This document shows positions 1 through 8,373 of a DNA stretch of 64,000 nt, one piece after another. The translations under genes were made by a program, and so were the position numbers. Below the pieces are notes generated by a model. That model did no database searches, had not been told where the DNA came from, and was given only the letters and a program-made list of their open reading frames with translations. The first letter of the stretch is position 1, and every line of letters starts with the position of its first letter. Source of the DNA: Rhodospirillaceae bacterium. Its GTDB lineage: Bacteria > Pseudomonadota > Alphaproteobacteria > DSM-16000 > Inquilinaceae. Location of the stretch: assembly GCA_020638575.1 (NCBI GenBank), contig JACKIH010000003.1, forward strand, positions 3,645,001 through 3,709,000, in the 5' to 3' direction.

Positions 1-208
1 CCACCATGGCCATGCGCTTGCCGTCGAACACGCGCAGGCCGAGGTCGAAGGACTCCGCCCGTTCAGAGCGTTCCGGCTTGCCCAGGCGCTGGCTGGCGGC
101 CAGATGGGTGTGGGCGATCACCAGCACATCGGCGGCGTCCGCACCGGCAGCGCGGGCCCGCGACAGGGCGTCTTCGGCGATGCCGGCAAGGCTGTCTGGA
201 TCGATCAT
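1..208 (-). CDS. pmbA: PmbA/TldE-type metalloprotease component, N-terminal part (cut by window edge)
   Basis: The first 69 codons of a leftward gene are present; the rest lies outside the window. The product starts MIDPDSLAGIAEDALSRARA and continues with an alanine-rich GADAADVLV segment, then ERSERAESFDLGLRVFDGKRMA. This is the N-terminal pattern of the TldD/PmbA (TldE) family. Family knowledge: TldD and TldE form a heterodimeric metalloprotease acting on modified peptides and CcdA-like substrates. The ATG at 208 precedes the whole conserved block. The next gene on the same strand ends at 270, 61 bases upstream, so co-transcription is possible. The catalytic region is not visible, so TldD versus PmbA rests on the N-terminal wording alone. 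Confidence 0.75.
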   Translation of the reverse strand, partial: MIDPDSLAGIAEDALSRARAAGADAADVLVIAHTHLAASQRLGKPERSERAESFDLGLRVFDGKRMAMV

Positions 209-269
209 CGGCGGACTCGGTCTCTCCGGTGGGCTGCGGTTGGTCGCAAGTGGCGGGCTGCTCCAGACC

Positions 270-1571
270 CTAGGGAACGAAACCGTCGGTCTGTTCGACC
301 GGATCGGGCCGGCTGGCCATCACCCCGTCATCGGCACCGGCCGATGCACTGCGCAGCATCAGCCAGGCGGTCAACGCGCTCAAGCTCCCGGTACAGGTGA
401 TCACGGCAGCCATCGGCCAGGCATGGTCGGTGACGAGGGCGCCCACCAGGGTAGAGGTGGCCGCCCCGAACGCCATCTGGAAGAAGCCCGACACGCCGCT
501 GGCGGTTCCGGCGCGCCAGGGATCGACGCTGACCGCACCGGCCATGCCGTTGGGCATGCAAATGCCGTTGCCGAGCGCATGGATCGTCATCGGCAGGAAC
601 ACCGCCGCCCAGTTTTCATGGCCGCTCACCAGCAGCACCAGCATCAGCGACGCACCCGACACGGTGATGGTGCCGCCCAGCATCATCATGCGCTCAATGC
701 CCAGCCGCTGGGAAAACCGCGAGGCCAGGAAGTTGCCGGTCATATAGCCGATGGCGGTGATGGCGAAGAACAGGCCGTAGGCGGTGCGCGAGTAGCCCCA
801 GAGGTCGACGACGATCAGCGGGCCGGCACCGAGGAAGGCGAAGAATCCGCCGGAGGTGAAGGCGACGTGGGCGGTGTAGCCGAGGAAGGCAGGCCGCCGC
901 AGCAAGGATCCGTAAGTGGCGACCAGGCTCGGCAGGTCGGGCAACGGCACCCGGTCGTGCTTAGTTTCCACCAGCAGCCGCAGGGCAAAGGCGAACACGG
1001 CGATGCCGGCGATGAAGGTCAGCGCAAAGCCGGCGCGCCAGCCGAACAGGTCGTCCAAGAAGCCGCCGGCCATGGGGCCGATCATCGGCGCCACCACCAT
1101 GGCCATGATGATGTAGGCGATGCGGCCGGCCGCTTCGTCGCGGTCGTAAACGTCGCGCACGATGGCCCGCGACAGCACGATGCCGCAGCAGCCGCCGATG
1201 GCCTGGATCACCCGGCCGAGGATCAGCACCTGGATGGACCAGGCGAGCATGCACAACCCGGTGCCGGTGAGGAACAGGATCATGCCGACGATCATCGGCG
1301 GCCGCCGCCCGAAGCGGTCGGAGAACGGCCCGTAGGCAAGTTGCGCGCCGGCAAAGCCGATGAGGAACAGACTCAAGGTGAGCTGCACGGTCGAGGCGTC
1401 GGTGGCGAACACCTGATCGAGACCGGGCAGCGACGGCATGAAGATGTTGAGCGCCAGGGGCGAGATGGCGGTGAGCGCCACCAGGATGGCCAGCGGCGGC
1501 ACGGCCCGTTGGCCATCCGCTCCCGATGCGGCACCCCAGCCGCCCGGCTTGCGCGCGGGCGGAGCGCTCAC
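270..1571 (-). CDS. Bcr/CflA family multidrug efflux MFS transporter
   Basis: A 433-residue polytopic membrane protein. An early LNIFMPSLPGL segment, the loop YGPFSDRFGRRP (MFS motif A) and GRVIQAIGGCCG in the fourth helix mark the DHA1 Bcr/CflA exporter group; about twelve hydrophobic segments can be counted. Predicted role: proton-driven export of drugs or metabolites across the inner membrane; substrate unknown. I chose the GTG at 1571 because GGAGG lies about six bases upstream and the codon overlaps the upstream gene's TGA in a GTGA junction, showing translational coupling. The reading frame stays open for another 220 codons upstream, but that part is the shadow of the neighbouring gene. 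Length is normal for the family. Confidence 0.85.
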   Translation of the reverse strand: MSAPPARKPGGWGAASGADGQRAVPPLAILVALTAISPLALNIFMPSLPGLDQVFATDASTVQLTLSLFLIGFAGAQLAYGPFSDRFGRRPPMIVGMILFLTGTGLCMLAWSIQVLILGRVIQAIGGCCGIVLSRAIVRDVYDRDEAAGRIAYIIMAMVVAPMIGPMAGGFLDDLFGWRAGFALTFIAGIAVFAFALRLLVETKHDRVPLPDLPSLVATYGSLLRRPAFLGYTAHVAFTSGGFFAFLGAGPLIVVDLWGYSRTAYGLFFAITAIGYMTGNFLASRFSQRLGIERMMMLGGTITVSGASLMLVLLVSGHENWAAVFLPMTIHALGNGICMPNGMAGAVSVDPWRAGTASGVSGFFQMAFGAATSTLVGALVTDHAWPMAAVITCTGSLSALTAWLMLRSASAGADDGVMASRPDPVEQTDGFVP

Positions 1572-2677
1572 TGCGCCTCCTCCGAGCGTTGCAGACGGCG
1601 CAGCAGCGACAGCAGGGACGGACCGTCGACCTCGTCCGCCGGCGGTTCGGCGGGCGGTGCTGCAGCGGCGGCACCGCCGTCGTCCACAGTTTCGCCGGGT
1701 GGGCGGCGGCTGGGATAGTGCTCCTCCTCCGGCCAGGCAAAGCGGCCGCGCTTGCGGCGACCGCGGCGGGGTGCGCCATCGCCATCGCCATCGGCGGGCA
1801 GCGCCTCTGCGGTGCCGAACAGGGCGAACTGGCAGTCTGCCGCGACGGCATCGGCCGCACCCTCCGCCCAGGCGGCATCGTCGTCGGGCGGCAGCGGCGG
1901 CAGGTCGATGGTGGCGGGCGCGGCATGCGCGGCGGTGGCAGCAGGCTCGCCGGGCATGTCGTCGTCGTGGTCGAGGCGGATGGCGCGGCGCAGTGGATCG
2001 GTCCACTCGTTGGCGGGCAGCGCCAGCACATGGGCGCGCAGGGTCGCGGCCACGCCGCTGTCCAGGCGGTCGATGTCGTCGAGCGTGGCCAGCTTGGTTG
2101 GCAGCGGCACGGCGGGGGAGGAGACTACTTCGCGCAAGGCCGCGGTCACGGCATCGCCGTCGGCACCGGCCAGTTCCGCCAGGGCAAGCAGCCGCGGGAT
2201 CGCCGAGTCGCGGGGGGCGTCGGGACCGCACAGGGAATCGATGAACGCGCCCAGCTCGCCCGGCAGATGCGGCCGCCCGAAGGTCTCCCCGGCAAGCTGG
2301 CAGAGAGCGGCCACGCTGTTCCGCGTGATGTCCGGCCGAAGCAGGCCGAGAGCGGCGTGGCGCACGCTGTCGTGGCGCGCTTCGGCGGCGATGCCGGCGA
2401 GCGTGGGAACGGCGTCGTCGCTGCCCGCCAGCCAGCCCACCAGGCGCACCAGGGCCGCCATGGCGGTGGCCTCCGAGGGGTCCCAGGCGGCGATCAGCGC
2501 CAGCGCGGGCAGCGTATCGTAGGCAGCTCCCTCGGCCGGACGCAGCAGCAGGGCCGGGGTCAACGCCGCGTCTGCCGCACCGCCGGGCAGGGGAGCGGGC
2601 CGGTCGTTGAGGTAGGCGTCCTCGATCGCCGCCAGGGCGTCGGTATCCAACGGGGTCCGGGTGTCCGGGTCGGTCAT
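1568..2677 (-). CDS. hypothetical protein, helical repeat-like N-terminal half, disordered tail
   Basis: A 369-residue protein I do not recognise. The first 240 residues are alanine/leucine-rich helices with a periodic look (repeated AALRxLVGWL- and HAALGLL-type segments), suggesting a HEAT-like or similar alpha-solenoid fold; this is inference. From about residue 240 it is low-complexity and acidic or proline-rich, with a basic patch RRGRRKRGRFAW, ending in LLSLLRRLQRSEE. No signal peptide or transmembrane segment is evident, so it is probably cytoplasmic. Its TGA overlaps the GTG of the exporter downstream. Upstream, 64 bases separate it from metW, so the methionine genes and this pair could share a transcript. 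Confidence 0.7.
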   Translation of the reverse strand: MTDPDTRTPLDTDALAAIEDAYLNDRPAPLPGGAADAALTPALLLRPAEGAAYDTLPALALIAAWDPSEATAMAALVRLVGWLAGSDDAVPTLAGIAAEARHDSVRHAALGLLRPDITRNSVAALCQLAGETFGRPHLPGELGAFIDSLCGPDAPRDSAIPRLLALAELAGADGDAVTAALREVVSSPAVPLPTKLATLDDIDRLDSGVAATLRAHVLALPANEWTDPLRRAIRLDHDDDMPGEPAATAAHAAPATIDLPPLPPDDDAAWAEGAADAVAADCQFALFGTAEALPADGDGDGAPRRGRRKRGRFAWPEEEHYPSRRPPGETVDDGGAAAAAPPAEPPADEVDGPSLLSLLRRLQRSEEAQ

Positions 2678-2741
2678 GCCAACAACCTAATGCACCCGGG
2701 CGCGCTGTCTAAGCGCCGAGGCGATGCGCAGCGGCCCGGCA

Positions 2742-3467
2742 TCAGGCACCGCTGCCGCGGGCGTGGCGCAGCAGGAAGATGGCATCGCGGCCCAGCCAGT
2801 TGGCACGCCAGCCGAGCGGCAGGTCGCGCGCCACGCCGTTGCCGAACAGCACGATCCGCCGCTCCACCACGATGCCAAGGTCCGCACACAGGGTGTCCAT
2901 ATCGCGGATGGTGCAGAAGTGGATGTTGGGTGTGTCGTACCAGCTATATTGCAGGTGCCGCGTTACCGGCATGCGGCCGGTGGACATCAGCGCCCAGCGC
3001 ACCCGCCAATGGCCGAAATTGGGGAAGCTGACGATCGCCCGGCGGCCGATGCGCACGAGCTGGCACAGCACCTCCTTGGGGTCGCGCATGGCCTGCAGCG
3101 TCTGGCTGAGGACGGCGTAGTCGAACGCCGCGTCGGGGTAGGTCATCAGGTCGGTGTCGGCATCGCCCTGCACCACCGACAGGCCGCGGCGCACGCAGGC
3201 CCGCACGCCGGCCATGGACAGCTCCATCCCGCGCCCGTCGACGGCCTTGGAGCGCCACAGGGCGGCCAGCAGGTCGCCCTGGTCGCAGCCGATGTCGAGC
3301 ACCCGGCAGCGCGGCGGGATCATGTCGGCGATGAGCTGCAGGTCGGGCCGCATCGGCGGCATGGCCGTGTCGGCCGGCTCCACGCCGAGGGGATTGCCCG
3401 CTTCCACGATGGCGGGCGCACCGGCCGGGGTATCGGCGTCTGCGGTCTCCAGGATCTCGACGCTCAT
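2742..3467 (-). CDS. metW: MetW, methyltransferase-like methionine biosynthesis protein
   Basis: A 241-residue protein with a class I SAM-dependent methyltransferase fold. Motif I is RVLDIGCDQGDLL near residues 60-72, followed by VDGRGMELS and the MetW-typical QTLQAMRDP and SFPNFGHWRVR segments. MetW works with MetX in homoserine acylation; its methyltransferase activity has not been settled in general. The gene starts with an ATG that overlaps the TGA of metX (ATGA, 3464-3467), the usual metXW coupling. The first 45 residues are variable and alanine/proline-rich, and a later start would also keep the domain intact, but the overlap favours this one. Confidence 0.92.
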   Translation of the reverse strand: MSVEILETADADTPAGAPAIVEAGNPLGVEPADTAMPPMRPDLQLIADMIPPRCRVLDIGCDQGDLLAALWRSKAVDGRGMELSMAGVRACVRRGLSVVQGDADTDLMTYPDAAFDYAVLSQTLQAMRDPKEVLCQLVRIGRRAIVSFPNFGHWRVRWALMSTGRMPVTRHLQYSWYDTPNIHFCTIRDMDTLCADLGIVVERRIVLFGNGVARDLPLGWRANWLGRDAIFLLRHARGSGA

Positions 3468-4645
3468 AGCGGAGCCACCCTGCGGTGCTGGGCGAGACCG
3501 TCGAGGAAGCCGTGCACCACGGCGAACAACTCGGGCTCTTCCAGCAGGAAAGCGTCGTGGCCCTTGTCGCTCTCGATTTCCACGAAGCTGACATCGGCGG
3601 CCACGGCGTTCAGAGCGTGGACGATGTCGCGCACCTCGCTGGTGGGGAACAGCCAGTCGCTGGAAAAGGAGATCAGGCAGAAGCGCACCGGCGAGCCGCG
3701 GAAGGCGCCGGTGAGCACGCCGCCGTGCTCGGCCGCCAGGTCGAAATAGTCCATCGCCCGGGTGATGTAGAGGTATGAGTTGGCATCGAAGCGGTCGACG
3801 AAGGTGATGCCCTGGTGGCGCAGGTAGCTTTCCACCCGGAAATCCGCATCGAAGCCGAAGCCCAGCGCCGCACGATCCTGCAGCCGCCGGCCGAACTTGC
3901 GGTGCAGGGCGGTTTCCGACAGGTAGGTGATGTGCGCGGCCATGCGCGCCACCGCCAGCCCGCGAGTCGGCTGCGCCCCGTTCGTCAGATAATCGCCGCC
4001 GTGCCAGTCCGGGTCCGCCATGATGGCTTGGCGGCCGACCTCGTGGAACGCGATGTTCTGGGCGGAATGGCGGGCGGCACAGGCGATCGGGATGGCCGAC
4101 ATCACCCGGTCGGGGAACAGCACCGCCCATTGCAGCACCTGCATGCCGCCCATGGAGCCGCCGATCACGCAGGCCAGGCGCTCGATGCCCAGATGGTCCA
4201 TCAGCAGGGCTTGCACCCGCACCATGTCGGCGATGGTGATGACGGGAAAGCGCAGTCCCCAGGGCTTGCCGGTGGCGGGATCGACCTCGCGCGGGCCCAG
4301 CGTGCCCATGCAGCTTCCCAGCGCGTTGGCGCAGATCACGAAGTAGCGGTCGGTGTCGATGGGCCGGCCGGGGCCGACCATGCGAATCCACCAGCCTTCC
4401 TTGCCGGTCATCGGGTGCGGTTCGATCAAATACTGGTCACCCGTCAGGGCATGGCAGACCAGCACGGCGTTGGTGCGGTCGGCGTTGAGCCGGCCGTATG
4501 TCTGGTAAGCCACGGGGATATGGCTCAGAGTCTGCCCGCAATCCAGGACGAGCGGCGTTTCCGTCGCCACCACCGCGCGCCGGCAGGGCAGATGGTCGGT
4601 GCCGTAGGGTGTGACTGCCTGATTGTCCATCTGTGCCATCGGCAC
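3464..4645 (-). CDS. metX: homoserine O-acyltransferase (MetX type)
   Basis: A 393-residue alpha/beta hydrolase-fold enzyme that acylates L-homoserine at the first committed step of methionine synthesis. Signatures: NAVLVCHALTGDQYL (oxyanion region), GGSMGGMQ with the nucleophile serine, SSDWLFP with the catalytic aspartate region and GHDAFL with the catalytic histidine. Acetyl versus succinyl specificity cannot be read safely from the sequence. Three starts are possible: GTG 4645, ATG 4639 and ATG 4630; GTG 4645 has an AGAGG-like site seven bases upstream. The gene diverges from the chorismate mutase operon, with 139 bases between the two starts. Confidence 0.93.
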   Translation of the reverse strand: MPMAQMDNQAVTPYGTDHLPCRRAVVATETPLVLDCGQTLSHIPVAYQTYGRLNADRTNAVLVCHALTGDQYLIEPHPMTGKEGWWIRMVGPGRPIDTDRYFVICANALGSCMGTLGPREVDPATGKPWGLRFPVITIADMVRVQALLMDHLGIERLACVIGGSMGGMQVLQWAVLFPDRVMSAIPIACAARHSAQNIAFHEVGRQAIMADPDWHGGDYLTNGAQPTRGLAVARMAAHITYLSETALHRKFGRRLQDRAALGFGFDADFRVESYLRHQGITFVDRFDANSYLYITRAMDYFDLAAEHGGVLTGAFRGSPVRFCLISFSSDWLFPTSEVRDIVHALNAVAADVSFVEIESDKGHDAFLLEEPELFAVVHGFLDGLAQHRRVAPL

Positions 4646-4673
4646 TACTGTGCCTCTCGGATCCGGAGCCGGT

Positions 4674-4702
4674 TACCTATGGGCCGCCCCGGCATAAGTC
4701 AA
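4674..4702 (-). promoter_or_regulatory. predicted sigma-70 promoter for metXW
   Basis: On the minus strand TTGACT (4697-4702) is followed after 17 bases by TAGGTA (4674-4679). The start point would fall near 4667, about 20 bases before the metX start codon. The -35 is strong and the -10 is weak. A start there would leave almost no leader, which argues against a riboswitch between promoter and gene. Confidence 0.5.
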
Positions 4703-4784
4703 CGGGCGGACAGAACAGTTTGCTTCGATTCCACCCTTGATCACCAACACTTCTAAATCACCCCGCCGCCCGCGCCTCATACAG

Positions 4785-5675
4785 ATGACACCCAAGACAG
4801 AAGACCTTGCCGCCCTGCGCGATCAAATCGACGAGATCGACGATCAGATCCACGATCTGTTGATGCGCCGCAGCCGGGTGGTGGAGGAGATCGCCCAGTT
4901 CAAGCCCGGCGACGCGCCGGTGATCCGCCCCGGCCGCGAAGCGCAGATCCTGCGCCGCATTCTGGGGCGCCACCAAGGCCGCCTGGCACCGCAGGTCGTA
5001 GCGCGCATCTGGCGGGAGATCCTGGCCGGCGCCACGGAGATGCAGGGGCCGTTCGCCGTCGCCGCCTATGCGCCGGAGGGCCAGTTCCGCCTGTGGGACG
5101 TGTGCCGCGAGCATTACGGCGCCTATACCCAGATCCTGCCGACCTCCGATCCGGTGCACGCGATCCGCCTGGTGATCGAAGGCGTCGCCCAGGTGGGCAT
5201 GGTGCCGTGGCCCAACGACCGCGCGGCCGATCCCTGGTGGTCCTGCCTGGTGGGCGACAGCGACCGCTTGCCGCAGATCGTCGCGCGCCTGCCCTTTGTC
5301 GCCGACGCCCGGTCGTCGGACGTGCAGACGCTGGCGATTGCCCGCGTGGCCACCGAACCGACCGGCGACGATCACAGCTTCCTAGTGCTGGAGCTGCTGG
5401 AGACGATCAGCCGCAGCCGCCTGATGCAGACCCTGACCGCCGAGGGCTTCAAGCCGGTGGCCTTCTGGACCTATTCCGACGAGGCCCATGGCGAGGTGAC
5501 GCAGCACCTGGTGGAGGTGGAAGGCTACCTCTCGCGCAACGATTCCCGGCTCGCCACCACCAAGCAGGCGTTCGGCGAGGCCTTGCAGCGGATCGTCTAT
5601 CTCGGCGGATTCGCCATGCCCATCGTGGTGCCCGCACCGGCGGAGTCCGCAACCGGCCGCAGGAGCGGTGCCTGA
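4785..5675 (+). CDS. chorismate mutase (AroQ) with C-terminal P-protein-like region
   Basis: A 296-residue protein. Residues 1-90 form an AroQ-type chorismate mutase: LRDQIDEIDDQIHDLLMRR, then IRPGREAQILRRIL. The remaining 200 residues start MQGPFAVAAYAPEGQ and include an HAIRLVIEG stretch and a late segment (DDHSFLVLELLE and HLVEVEGYLS) that read like a degenerate prephenate dehydratase plus ACT-like domain. The TRF catalytic motif of the dehydratase is not visible. I infer chorismate-to-prephenate conversion with a regulatory or structural tail. The ATG at 4785 starts just before the mutase helix; the frame is open to 4737 but that part overlaps the metX control region. The stop overlaps the hisC start by one base. 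Confidence 0.82.
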   Translation: MTPKTEDLAALRDQIDEIDDQIHDLLMRRSRVVEEIAQFKPGDAPVIRPGREAQILRRILGRHQGRLAPQVVARIWREILAGATEMQGPFAVAAYAPEGQFRLWDVCREHYGAYTQILPTSDPVHAIRLVIEGVAQVGMVPWPNDRAADPWWSCLVGDSDRLPQIVARLPFVADARSSDVQTLAIARVATEPTGDDHSFLVLELLETISRSRLMQTLTAEGFKPVAFWTYSDEAHGEVTQHLVEVEGYLSRNDSRLATTKQAFGEALQRIVYLGGFAMPIVVPAPAESATGRRSGA

Positions 5676-6769
5676 TGCCGCCCAGACCGCTCCCCTCGAT
5701 CCTGCAGATCGAGCCCTATGTGCCCGGCGAGTCGGAAGCCGACGCCGGGCGGGTGGTGCGCCTTGCCTCCAACGAAGGGGCTTTCGGGCCTTGCCCGGCC
5801 GCCATGACGGCCTTTCGCGCCGCAGCGGCGACCCTTCACCGCTACCCGGACGGCGGCTCGGTGGAGCTGCGCCGCGCCATCGGCCGGCGCTACGGTTACG
5901 ACCCGGCACGGCTGGTCTGCGGCAACGGGTCGGACGAGCTGATCGCGCTGCTGATCAAAGCCTTTGCCGCCCCCGGTGACGAGGTGCTGCACAGCCAGCA
6001 CGGCTTCCTGATGTATGCGCTGAGTGCCAAGGCGGCCGGTGCGGTGCCGGTGTCCGCTCCGGAAATCGATCTGCGCGCCGATGTCGACGCGATCCTGGCG
6101 CGGGCGAGCGAGCGCACCAAGCTGGTGTTCCTCGCCAACCCCAACAACCCCACCGGCAGCCACCTGGCGCCGCATGAGGTGGCGCGGCTGCGCGCCGGGC
6201 TGCCGGCCGACGCCCTGCTGGTGATCGACGCGGCCTATGCCGAATACGTGGAACGCAACGACTATACGCCGGGCGACGACCTGGTGGATGCCGGCGACAA
6301 CACGGTGATGCTGCGCACCTTCTCCAAGATCTATGGGCTGGCGGCACTGCGCCTGGGCTGGCTTTACGGCCCGCCGGGGGTGGTGGACGTGCTCAACCGG
6401 GTCCGCGGGCCGTTCAACGTGAATGCGGCGGCCCAGGCGGCCGGGATCGCCGCCATCGGCGACATCGCCTTCGTGGACATGAGCCGGCGGCACAACGAGC
6501 AGGCGCGCGAGCGTACCGCACGGGAGCTGGCGGAGCTTGGCTTCCACGTCTGGCCGTCGGTGGCGAATTTCGTGCTGGTCGACCTGGCGGATTTCGGCGC
6601 CGACGCCGCCGTCGATGCCGCGGCCTTCCTGAAGCGGCGCGGCATCCTGGTTCGCCGGGTGGCGGCCTACGGCCTGCCGGGCTGCCTGCGCGTCGGCATC
6701 GGCACCGACGAAGAAATGGCGATCGTGGTGGACGGGTTTCGCGCCTTCCGCGACCAAGCGTCGGCATGA
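5675..6769 (+). CDS. hisC: HisC-type histidinol-phosphate / aromatic aminotransferase
   Basis: A 364-residue PLP-dependent class I/II aminotransferase. Visible features: VRLASNEGAFGP near the N-terminus, CGNGSDELI for phosphate binding, FLANPNNPTGS, DAAYAEYV, and TFSKIYGLAALRLGW with the PLP lysine. Family role: histidinol phosphate to imidazole acetol phosphate. Sitting between chorismate mutase and tyrA, it probably also, or mainly, transaminates aromatic keto acids, as dual-function HisC enzymes do; this is inference from context. Start: ATG 5675 with AGGAG about nine bases upstream. The last bases overlap the tyrA ATG (ATGA). Confidence 0.9.
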   Translation: MPPRPLPSILQIEPYVPGESEADAGRVVRLASNEGAFGPCPAAMTAFRAAAATLHRYPDGGSVELRRAIGRRYGYDPARLVCGNGSDELIALLIKAFAAPGDEVLHSQHGFLMYALSAKAAGAVPVSAPEIDLRADVDAILARASERTKLVFLANPNNPTGSHLAPHEVARLRAGLPADALLVIDAAYAEYVERNDYTPGDDLVDAGDNTVMLRTFSKIYGLAALRLGWLYGPPGVVDVLNRVRGPFNVNAAAQAAGIAAIGDIAFVDMSRRHNEQARERTARELAELGFHVWPSVANFVLVDLADFGADAAVDAAAFLKRRGILVRRVAAYGLPGCLRVGIGTDEEMAIVVDGFRAFRDQASA

Positions 6770-7701
6770 CCGGCGATGCGTCCCTGACGGCCACCGGTGC
6801 CGGCGGCGCACCGGAGGCGGTGCGGCCGCTTTTCGGTACCCTGGCGCTGGTCGGCATCGGGCTGATCGGCTCGTCCATCGCGCGGGCGGTGCGCCGCTTC
6901 GGGCTGGCGGACCGTATCGTCATCGCCGACACCGATGCCCACGCGCGGGCGGCGGCCCGCCGGCTGGACCTGGGCGACCAGATCGTGGCGACGGCGGCGG
7001 AGGCGGCCGCGGTGGCCGATTGCGTAGTCCTCTGCACACCGCTGGGCACATTCGAAGCCGTGGCCCAGGAGATGGCGCCGGCGCTGCGGCCGGGCACCAT
7101 CGTCACCGATGTTGGCTCTGTGAAGGACTGCGTGGTGCGCGACGTCGCCCCGCACCTGCCGCCGGGCGTACACTTGGTTCCGGGCCATCCGCTGGCGGGT
7201 ACCGAACATTCCGGTCCCGAAGCCGGGTTCGCCGAGCTGTTCCTCGGCCGTTGGGCCATCCTCACGCCGCCGGAGGATACCGATCCCGCCGCCGTGGCCC
7301 AGGTGGAAGCCCTGTGGCGCGGCATGGGCAGCATGGTCCGCCACCTCAGCACCGAACACCACGACAAGGTGCTGGCCATCACCTCGCACCTGCCGCACCT
7401 GATCGCCTACACCATCGTCGGCACCGCCACCCAGCTCGGCGACGATCTGCGCGAGGAGGTGATCCAGTATTCCGCCACCGGCTTCCGCGACTTCACCCGC
7501 ATCGCCGCGTCCGATCCCATCATGTGGCGCGACGTGTTCTTGAAGAACCGCGATGCGGTGCTGGAGATCATCCAGCGCTTCGGCGAGGACCTGACGGAGC
7601 TGCAGAAGGCGATCCGCCGCGGCGAGGCGGACAAGCTGGAAGACCTGTTCACCCGCACCCGTGCCATCCGCCGCGGCATCATCGACGCCAAGCAGGCGTA
7701 A
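6766..7701 (+). CDS. tyrA: prephenate/arogenate dehydrogenase (TyrA type)
   Basis: A 311-residue NAD(P)-dependent dehydrogenase for tyrosine synthesis. After about 20 variable residues comes a Rossmann motif (LALVGIGLIGSSIARAV) with an ADTD segment where cofactor choice is made. Catalytic-region motifs follow: DVGSVKDCVV, VPGHPLAGTEHSGP, ITSHLPHLIAY and the helical dimer domain with GFRDFTRIAASDPIMW. No ACT domain is present, so feedback control may rest in the mutase partner. The ATG lies in the hisC stop (ATGA). It is the last gene of the chorismate mutase-hisC-tyrA operon, and a palindromic element follows at 7843. Confidence 0.92.
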   Translation: MTGDASLTATGAGGAPEAVRPLFGTLALVGIGLIGSSIARAVRRFGLADRIVIADTDAHARAAARRLDLGDQIVATAAEAAAVADCVVLCTPLGTFEAVAQEMAPALRPGTIVTDVGSVKDCVVRDVAPHLPPGVHLVPGHPLAGTEHSGPEAGFAELFLGRWAILTPPEDTDPAAVAQVEALWRGMGSMVRHLSTEHHDKVLAITSHLPHLIAYTIVGTATQLGDDLREEVIQYSATGFRDFTRIAASDPIMWRDVFLKNRDAVLEIIQRFGEDLTELQKAIRRGEADKLEDLFTRTRAIRRGIIDAKQA

Positions 7702-7842
7702 GTCACTGCGGATCCGGCCACGTCAAGCAAAGGCAGGGCGCTCCCAACCGGCCGCCCGATGCCGAAAGGCAGGGAGCGGACGGCGGGAGCGCGTCGGCGC
7801 CAGACTGCCGATTGGAAGAGGCATGGTACGTTGTCGCGGTGC

Positions 7843-7912
7843 CAGCCCGCTCCCCCACCCGGCCGCCCAATTCAGGATACTGCCGTGGGAGGCCGGGTGG
7901 GGGAGTGGGCCG
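7843..7912. repeat. dispersed palindromic element, copy 1
   Basis: A 70-base imperfect palindrome between the convergent tyrA and FlgN-like genes. The left arm (GCCCGCTCCCCCACCCGGCC, 7846-7865) pairs with the right arm 7893-7912 over 20 positions with one G-U type exception; the central 27 bases are only partly paired. It has the same architecture and core (CACCCGGCC / GGCCGGGTG) as the copies at 31804, 37802 and 42146. There is no T-tract. Confidence 0.8.
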
Positions 7913-7935
7913 GAACCGCCAAATGCGGGACCGCC

Positions 7936-8373
7936 CTACAGCCTCTGGTCCACGTTGATGGAGACGGCACCGGTGGTGGCCGAGCGGGTGGAGATGCCGG
8001 CGGCCGTGTAGTGGTCCACGGTGCCGCGGGCGCGCTGGGCGGTATCCTTGATGATGGCGAAGATGCGCTGGGCCGCCCCACGCTCCACCTCCAGGGCACG
8101 CAGGTTGGCGGCGATGGCGGCATCGAGCCGCGTCTGCACATCGGCCAGCGCTCCCGTCCAGTCGTCGCCCAGTTCGGCGATGGCGCCGGACTGCTGGCCG
8201 AGGCGATGGACATCGCGGGCGTAGGCGTCGGCCATGGCCGCCTTGCGCGGCTGTAGGCGGGTGGTGGTGGCCACGTCATGGGTGCGCACCGCCGCCGTTT
8301 CCGCATCGAGCAGCGCGATCAGCTCCTCGGCCAGGTCCACCGCGTCGGCAAGCTGGTCATAGAGAGTTGTCAT
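7936..8373 (-). CDS. FlgN-like flagellar export chaperone candidate
   Basis: A 145-residue helical protein starting MTTLYDQLADAVDLAEELIA, with a long central helix pair and the C-terminal segment GTVDHYTAAGISTRSATTGA. Size, helical content and position directly after flgJ fit the FlgN-like small proteins that end alphaproteobacterial flgI-flgJ operons. FlgN chaperones hook-filament junction proteins. Similarity is by pattern and context rather than a diagnostic motif. The coding sequence overlaps the end of flgJ by 17 bases. It is the last gene of the leftward operon. Confidence 0.6.
   Translation of the reverse strand: MTTLYDQLADAVDLAEELIALLDAETAAVRTHDVATTTRLQPRKAAMADAYARDVHRLGQQSGAIAELGDDWTGALADVQTRLDAAIAANLRALEVERGAAQRIFAIIKDTAQRARGTVDHYTAAGISTRSATTGAVSINVDQRL

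Noticed and set aside
6..1718. 570-residue rightward open frame over the exporter gene
   Set aside because: It is antisense to a clear MFS protein, low in hydrophobic residues and full of His/Gln/Arg typical of shadow frames in GC-rich DNA.
270..2231. 653-residue reading of the exporter with a long N-terminal extension
   Set aside because: The extension overlaps the upstream gene in another frame; the GTG at 1571 with a ribosome site and GTGA coupling explains the data.
2742..4391. 549-residue fusion-like frame reading through metX into metW
   Set aside because: The first half is a shadow of metX; metW starts at the ATGA overlap at 3467.
4640..4770. SAM-II-type riboswitch ahead of metX
   Set aside because: A GGTGATTT word occurs on the minus strand near 4755, but the rest of the consensus does not follow, and the best promoter (4674-4702) starts transcription downstream of it.
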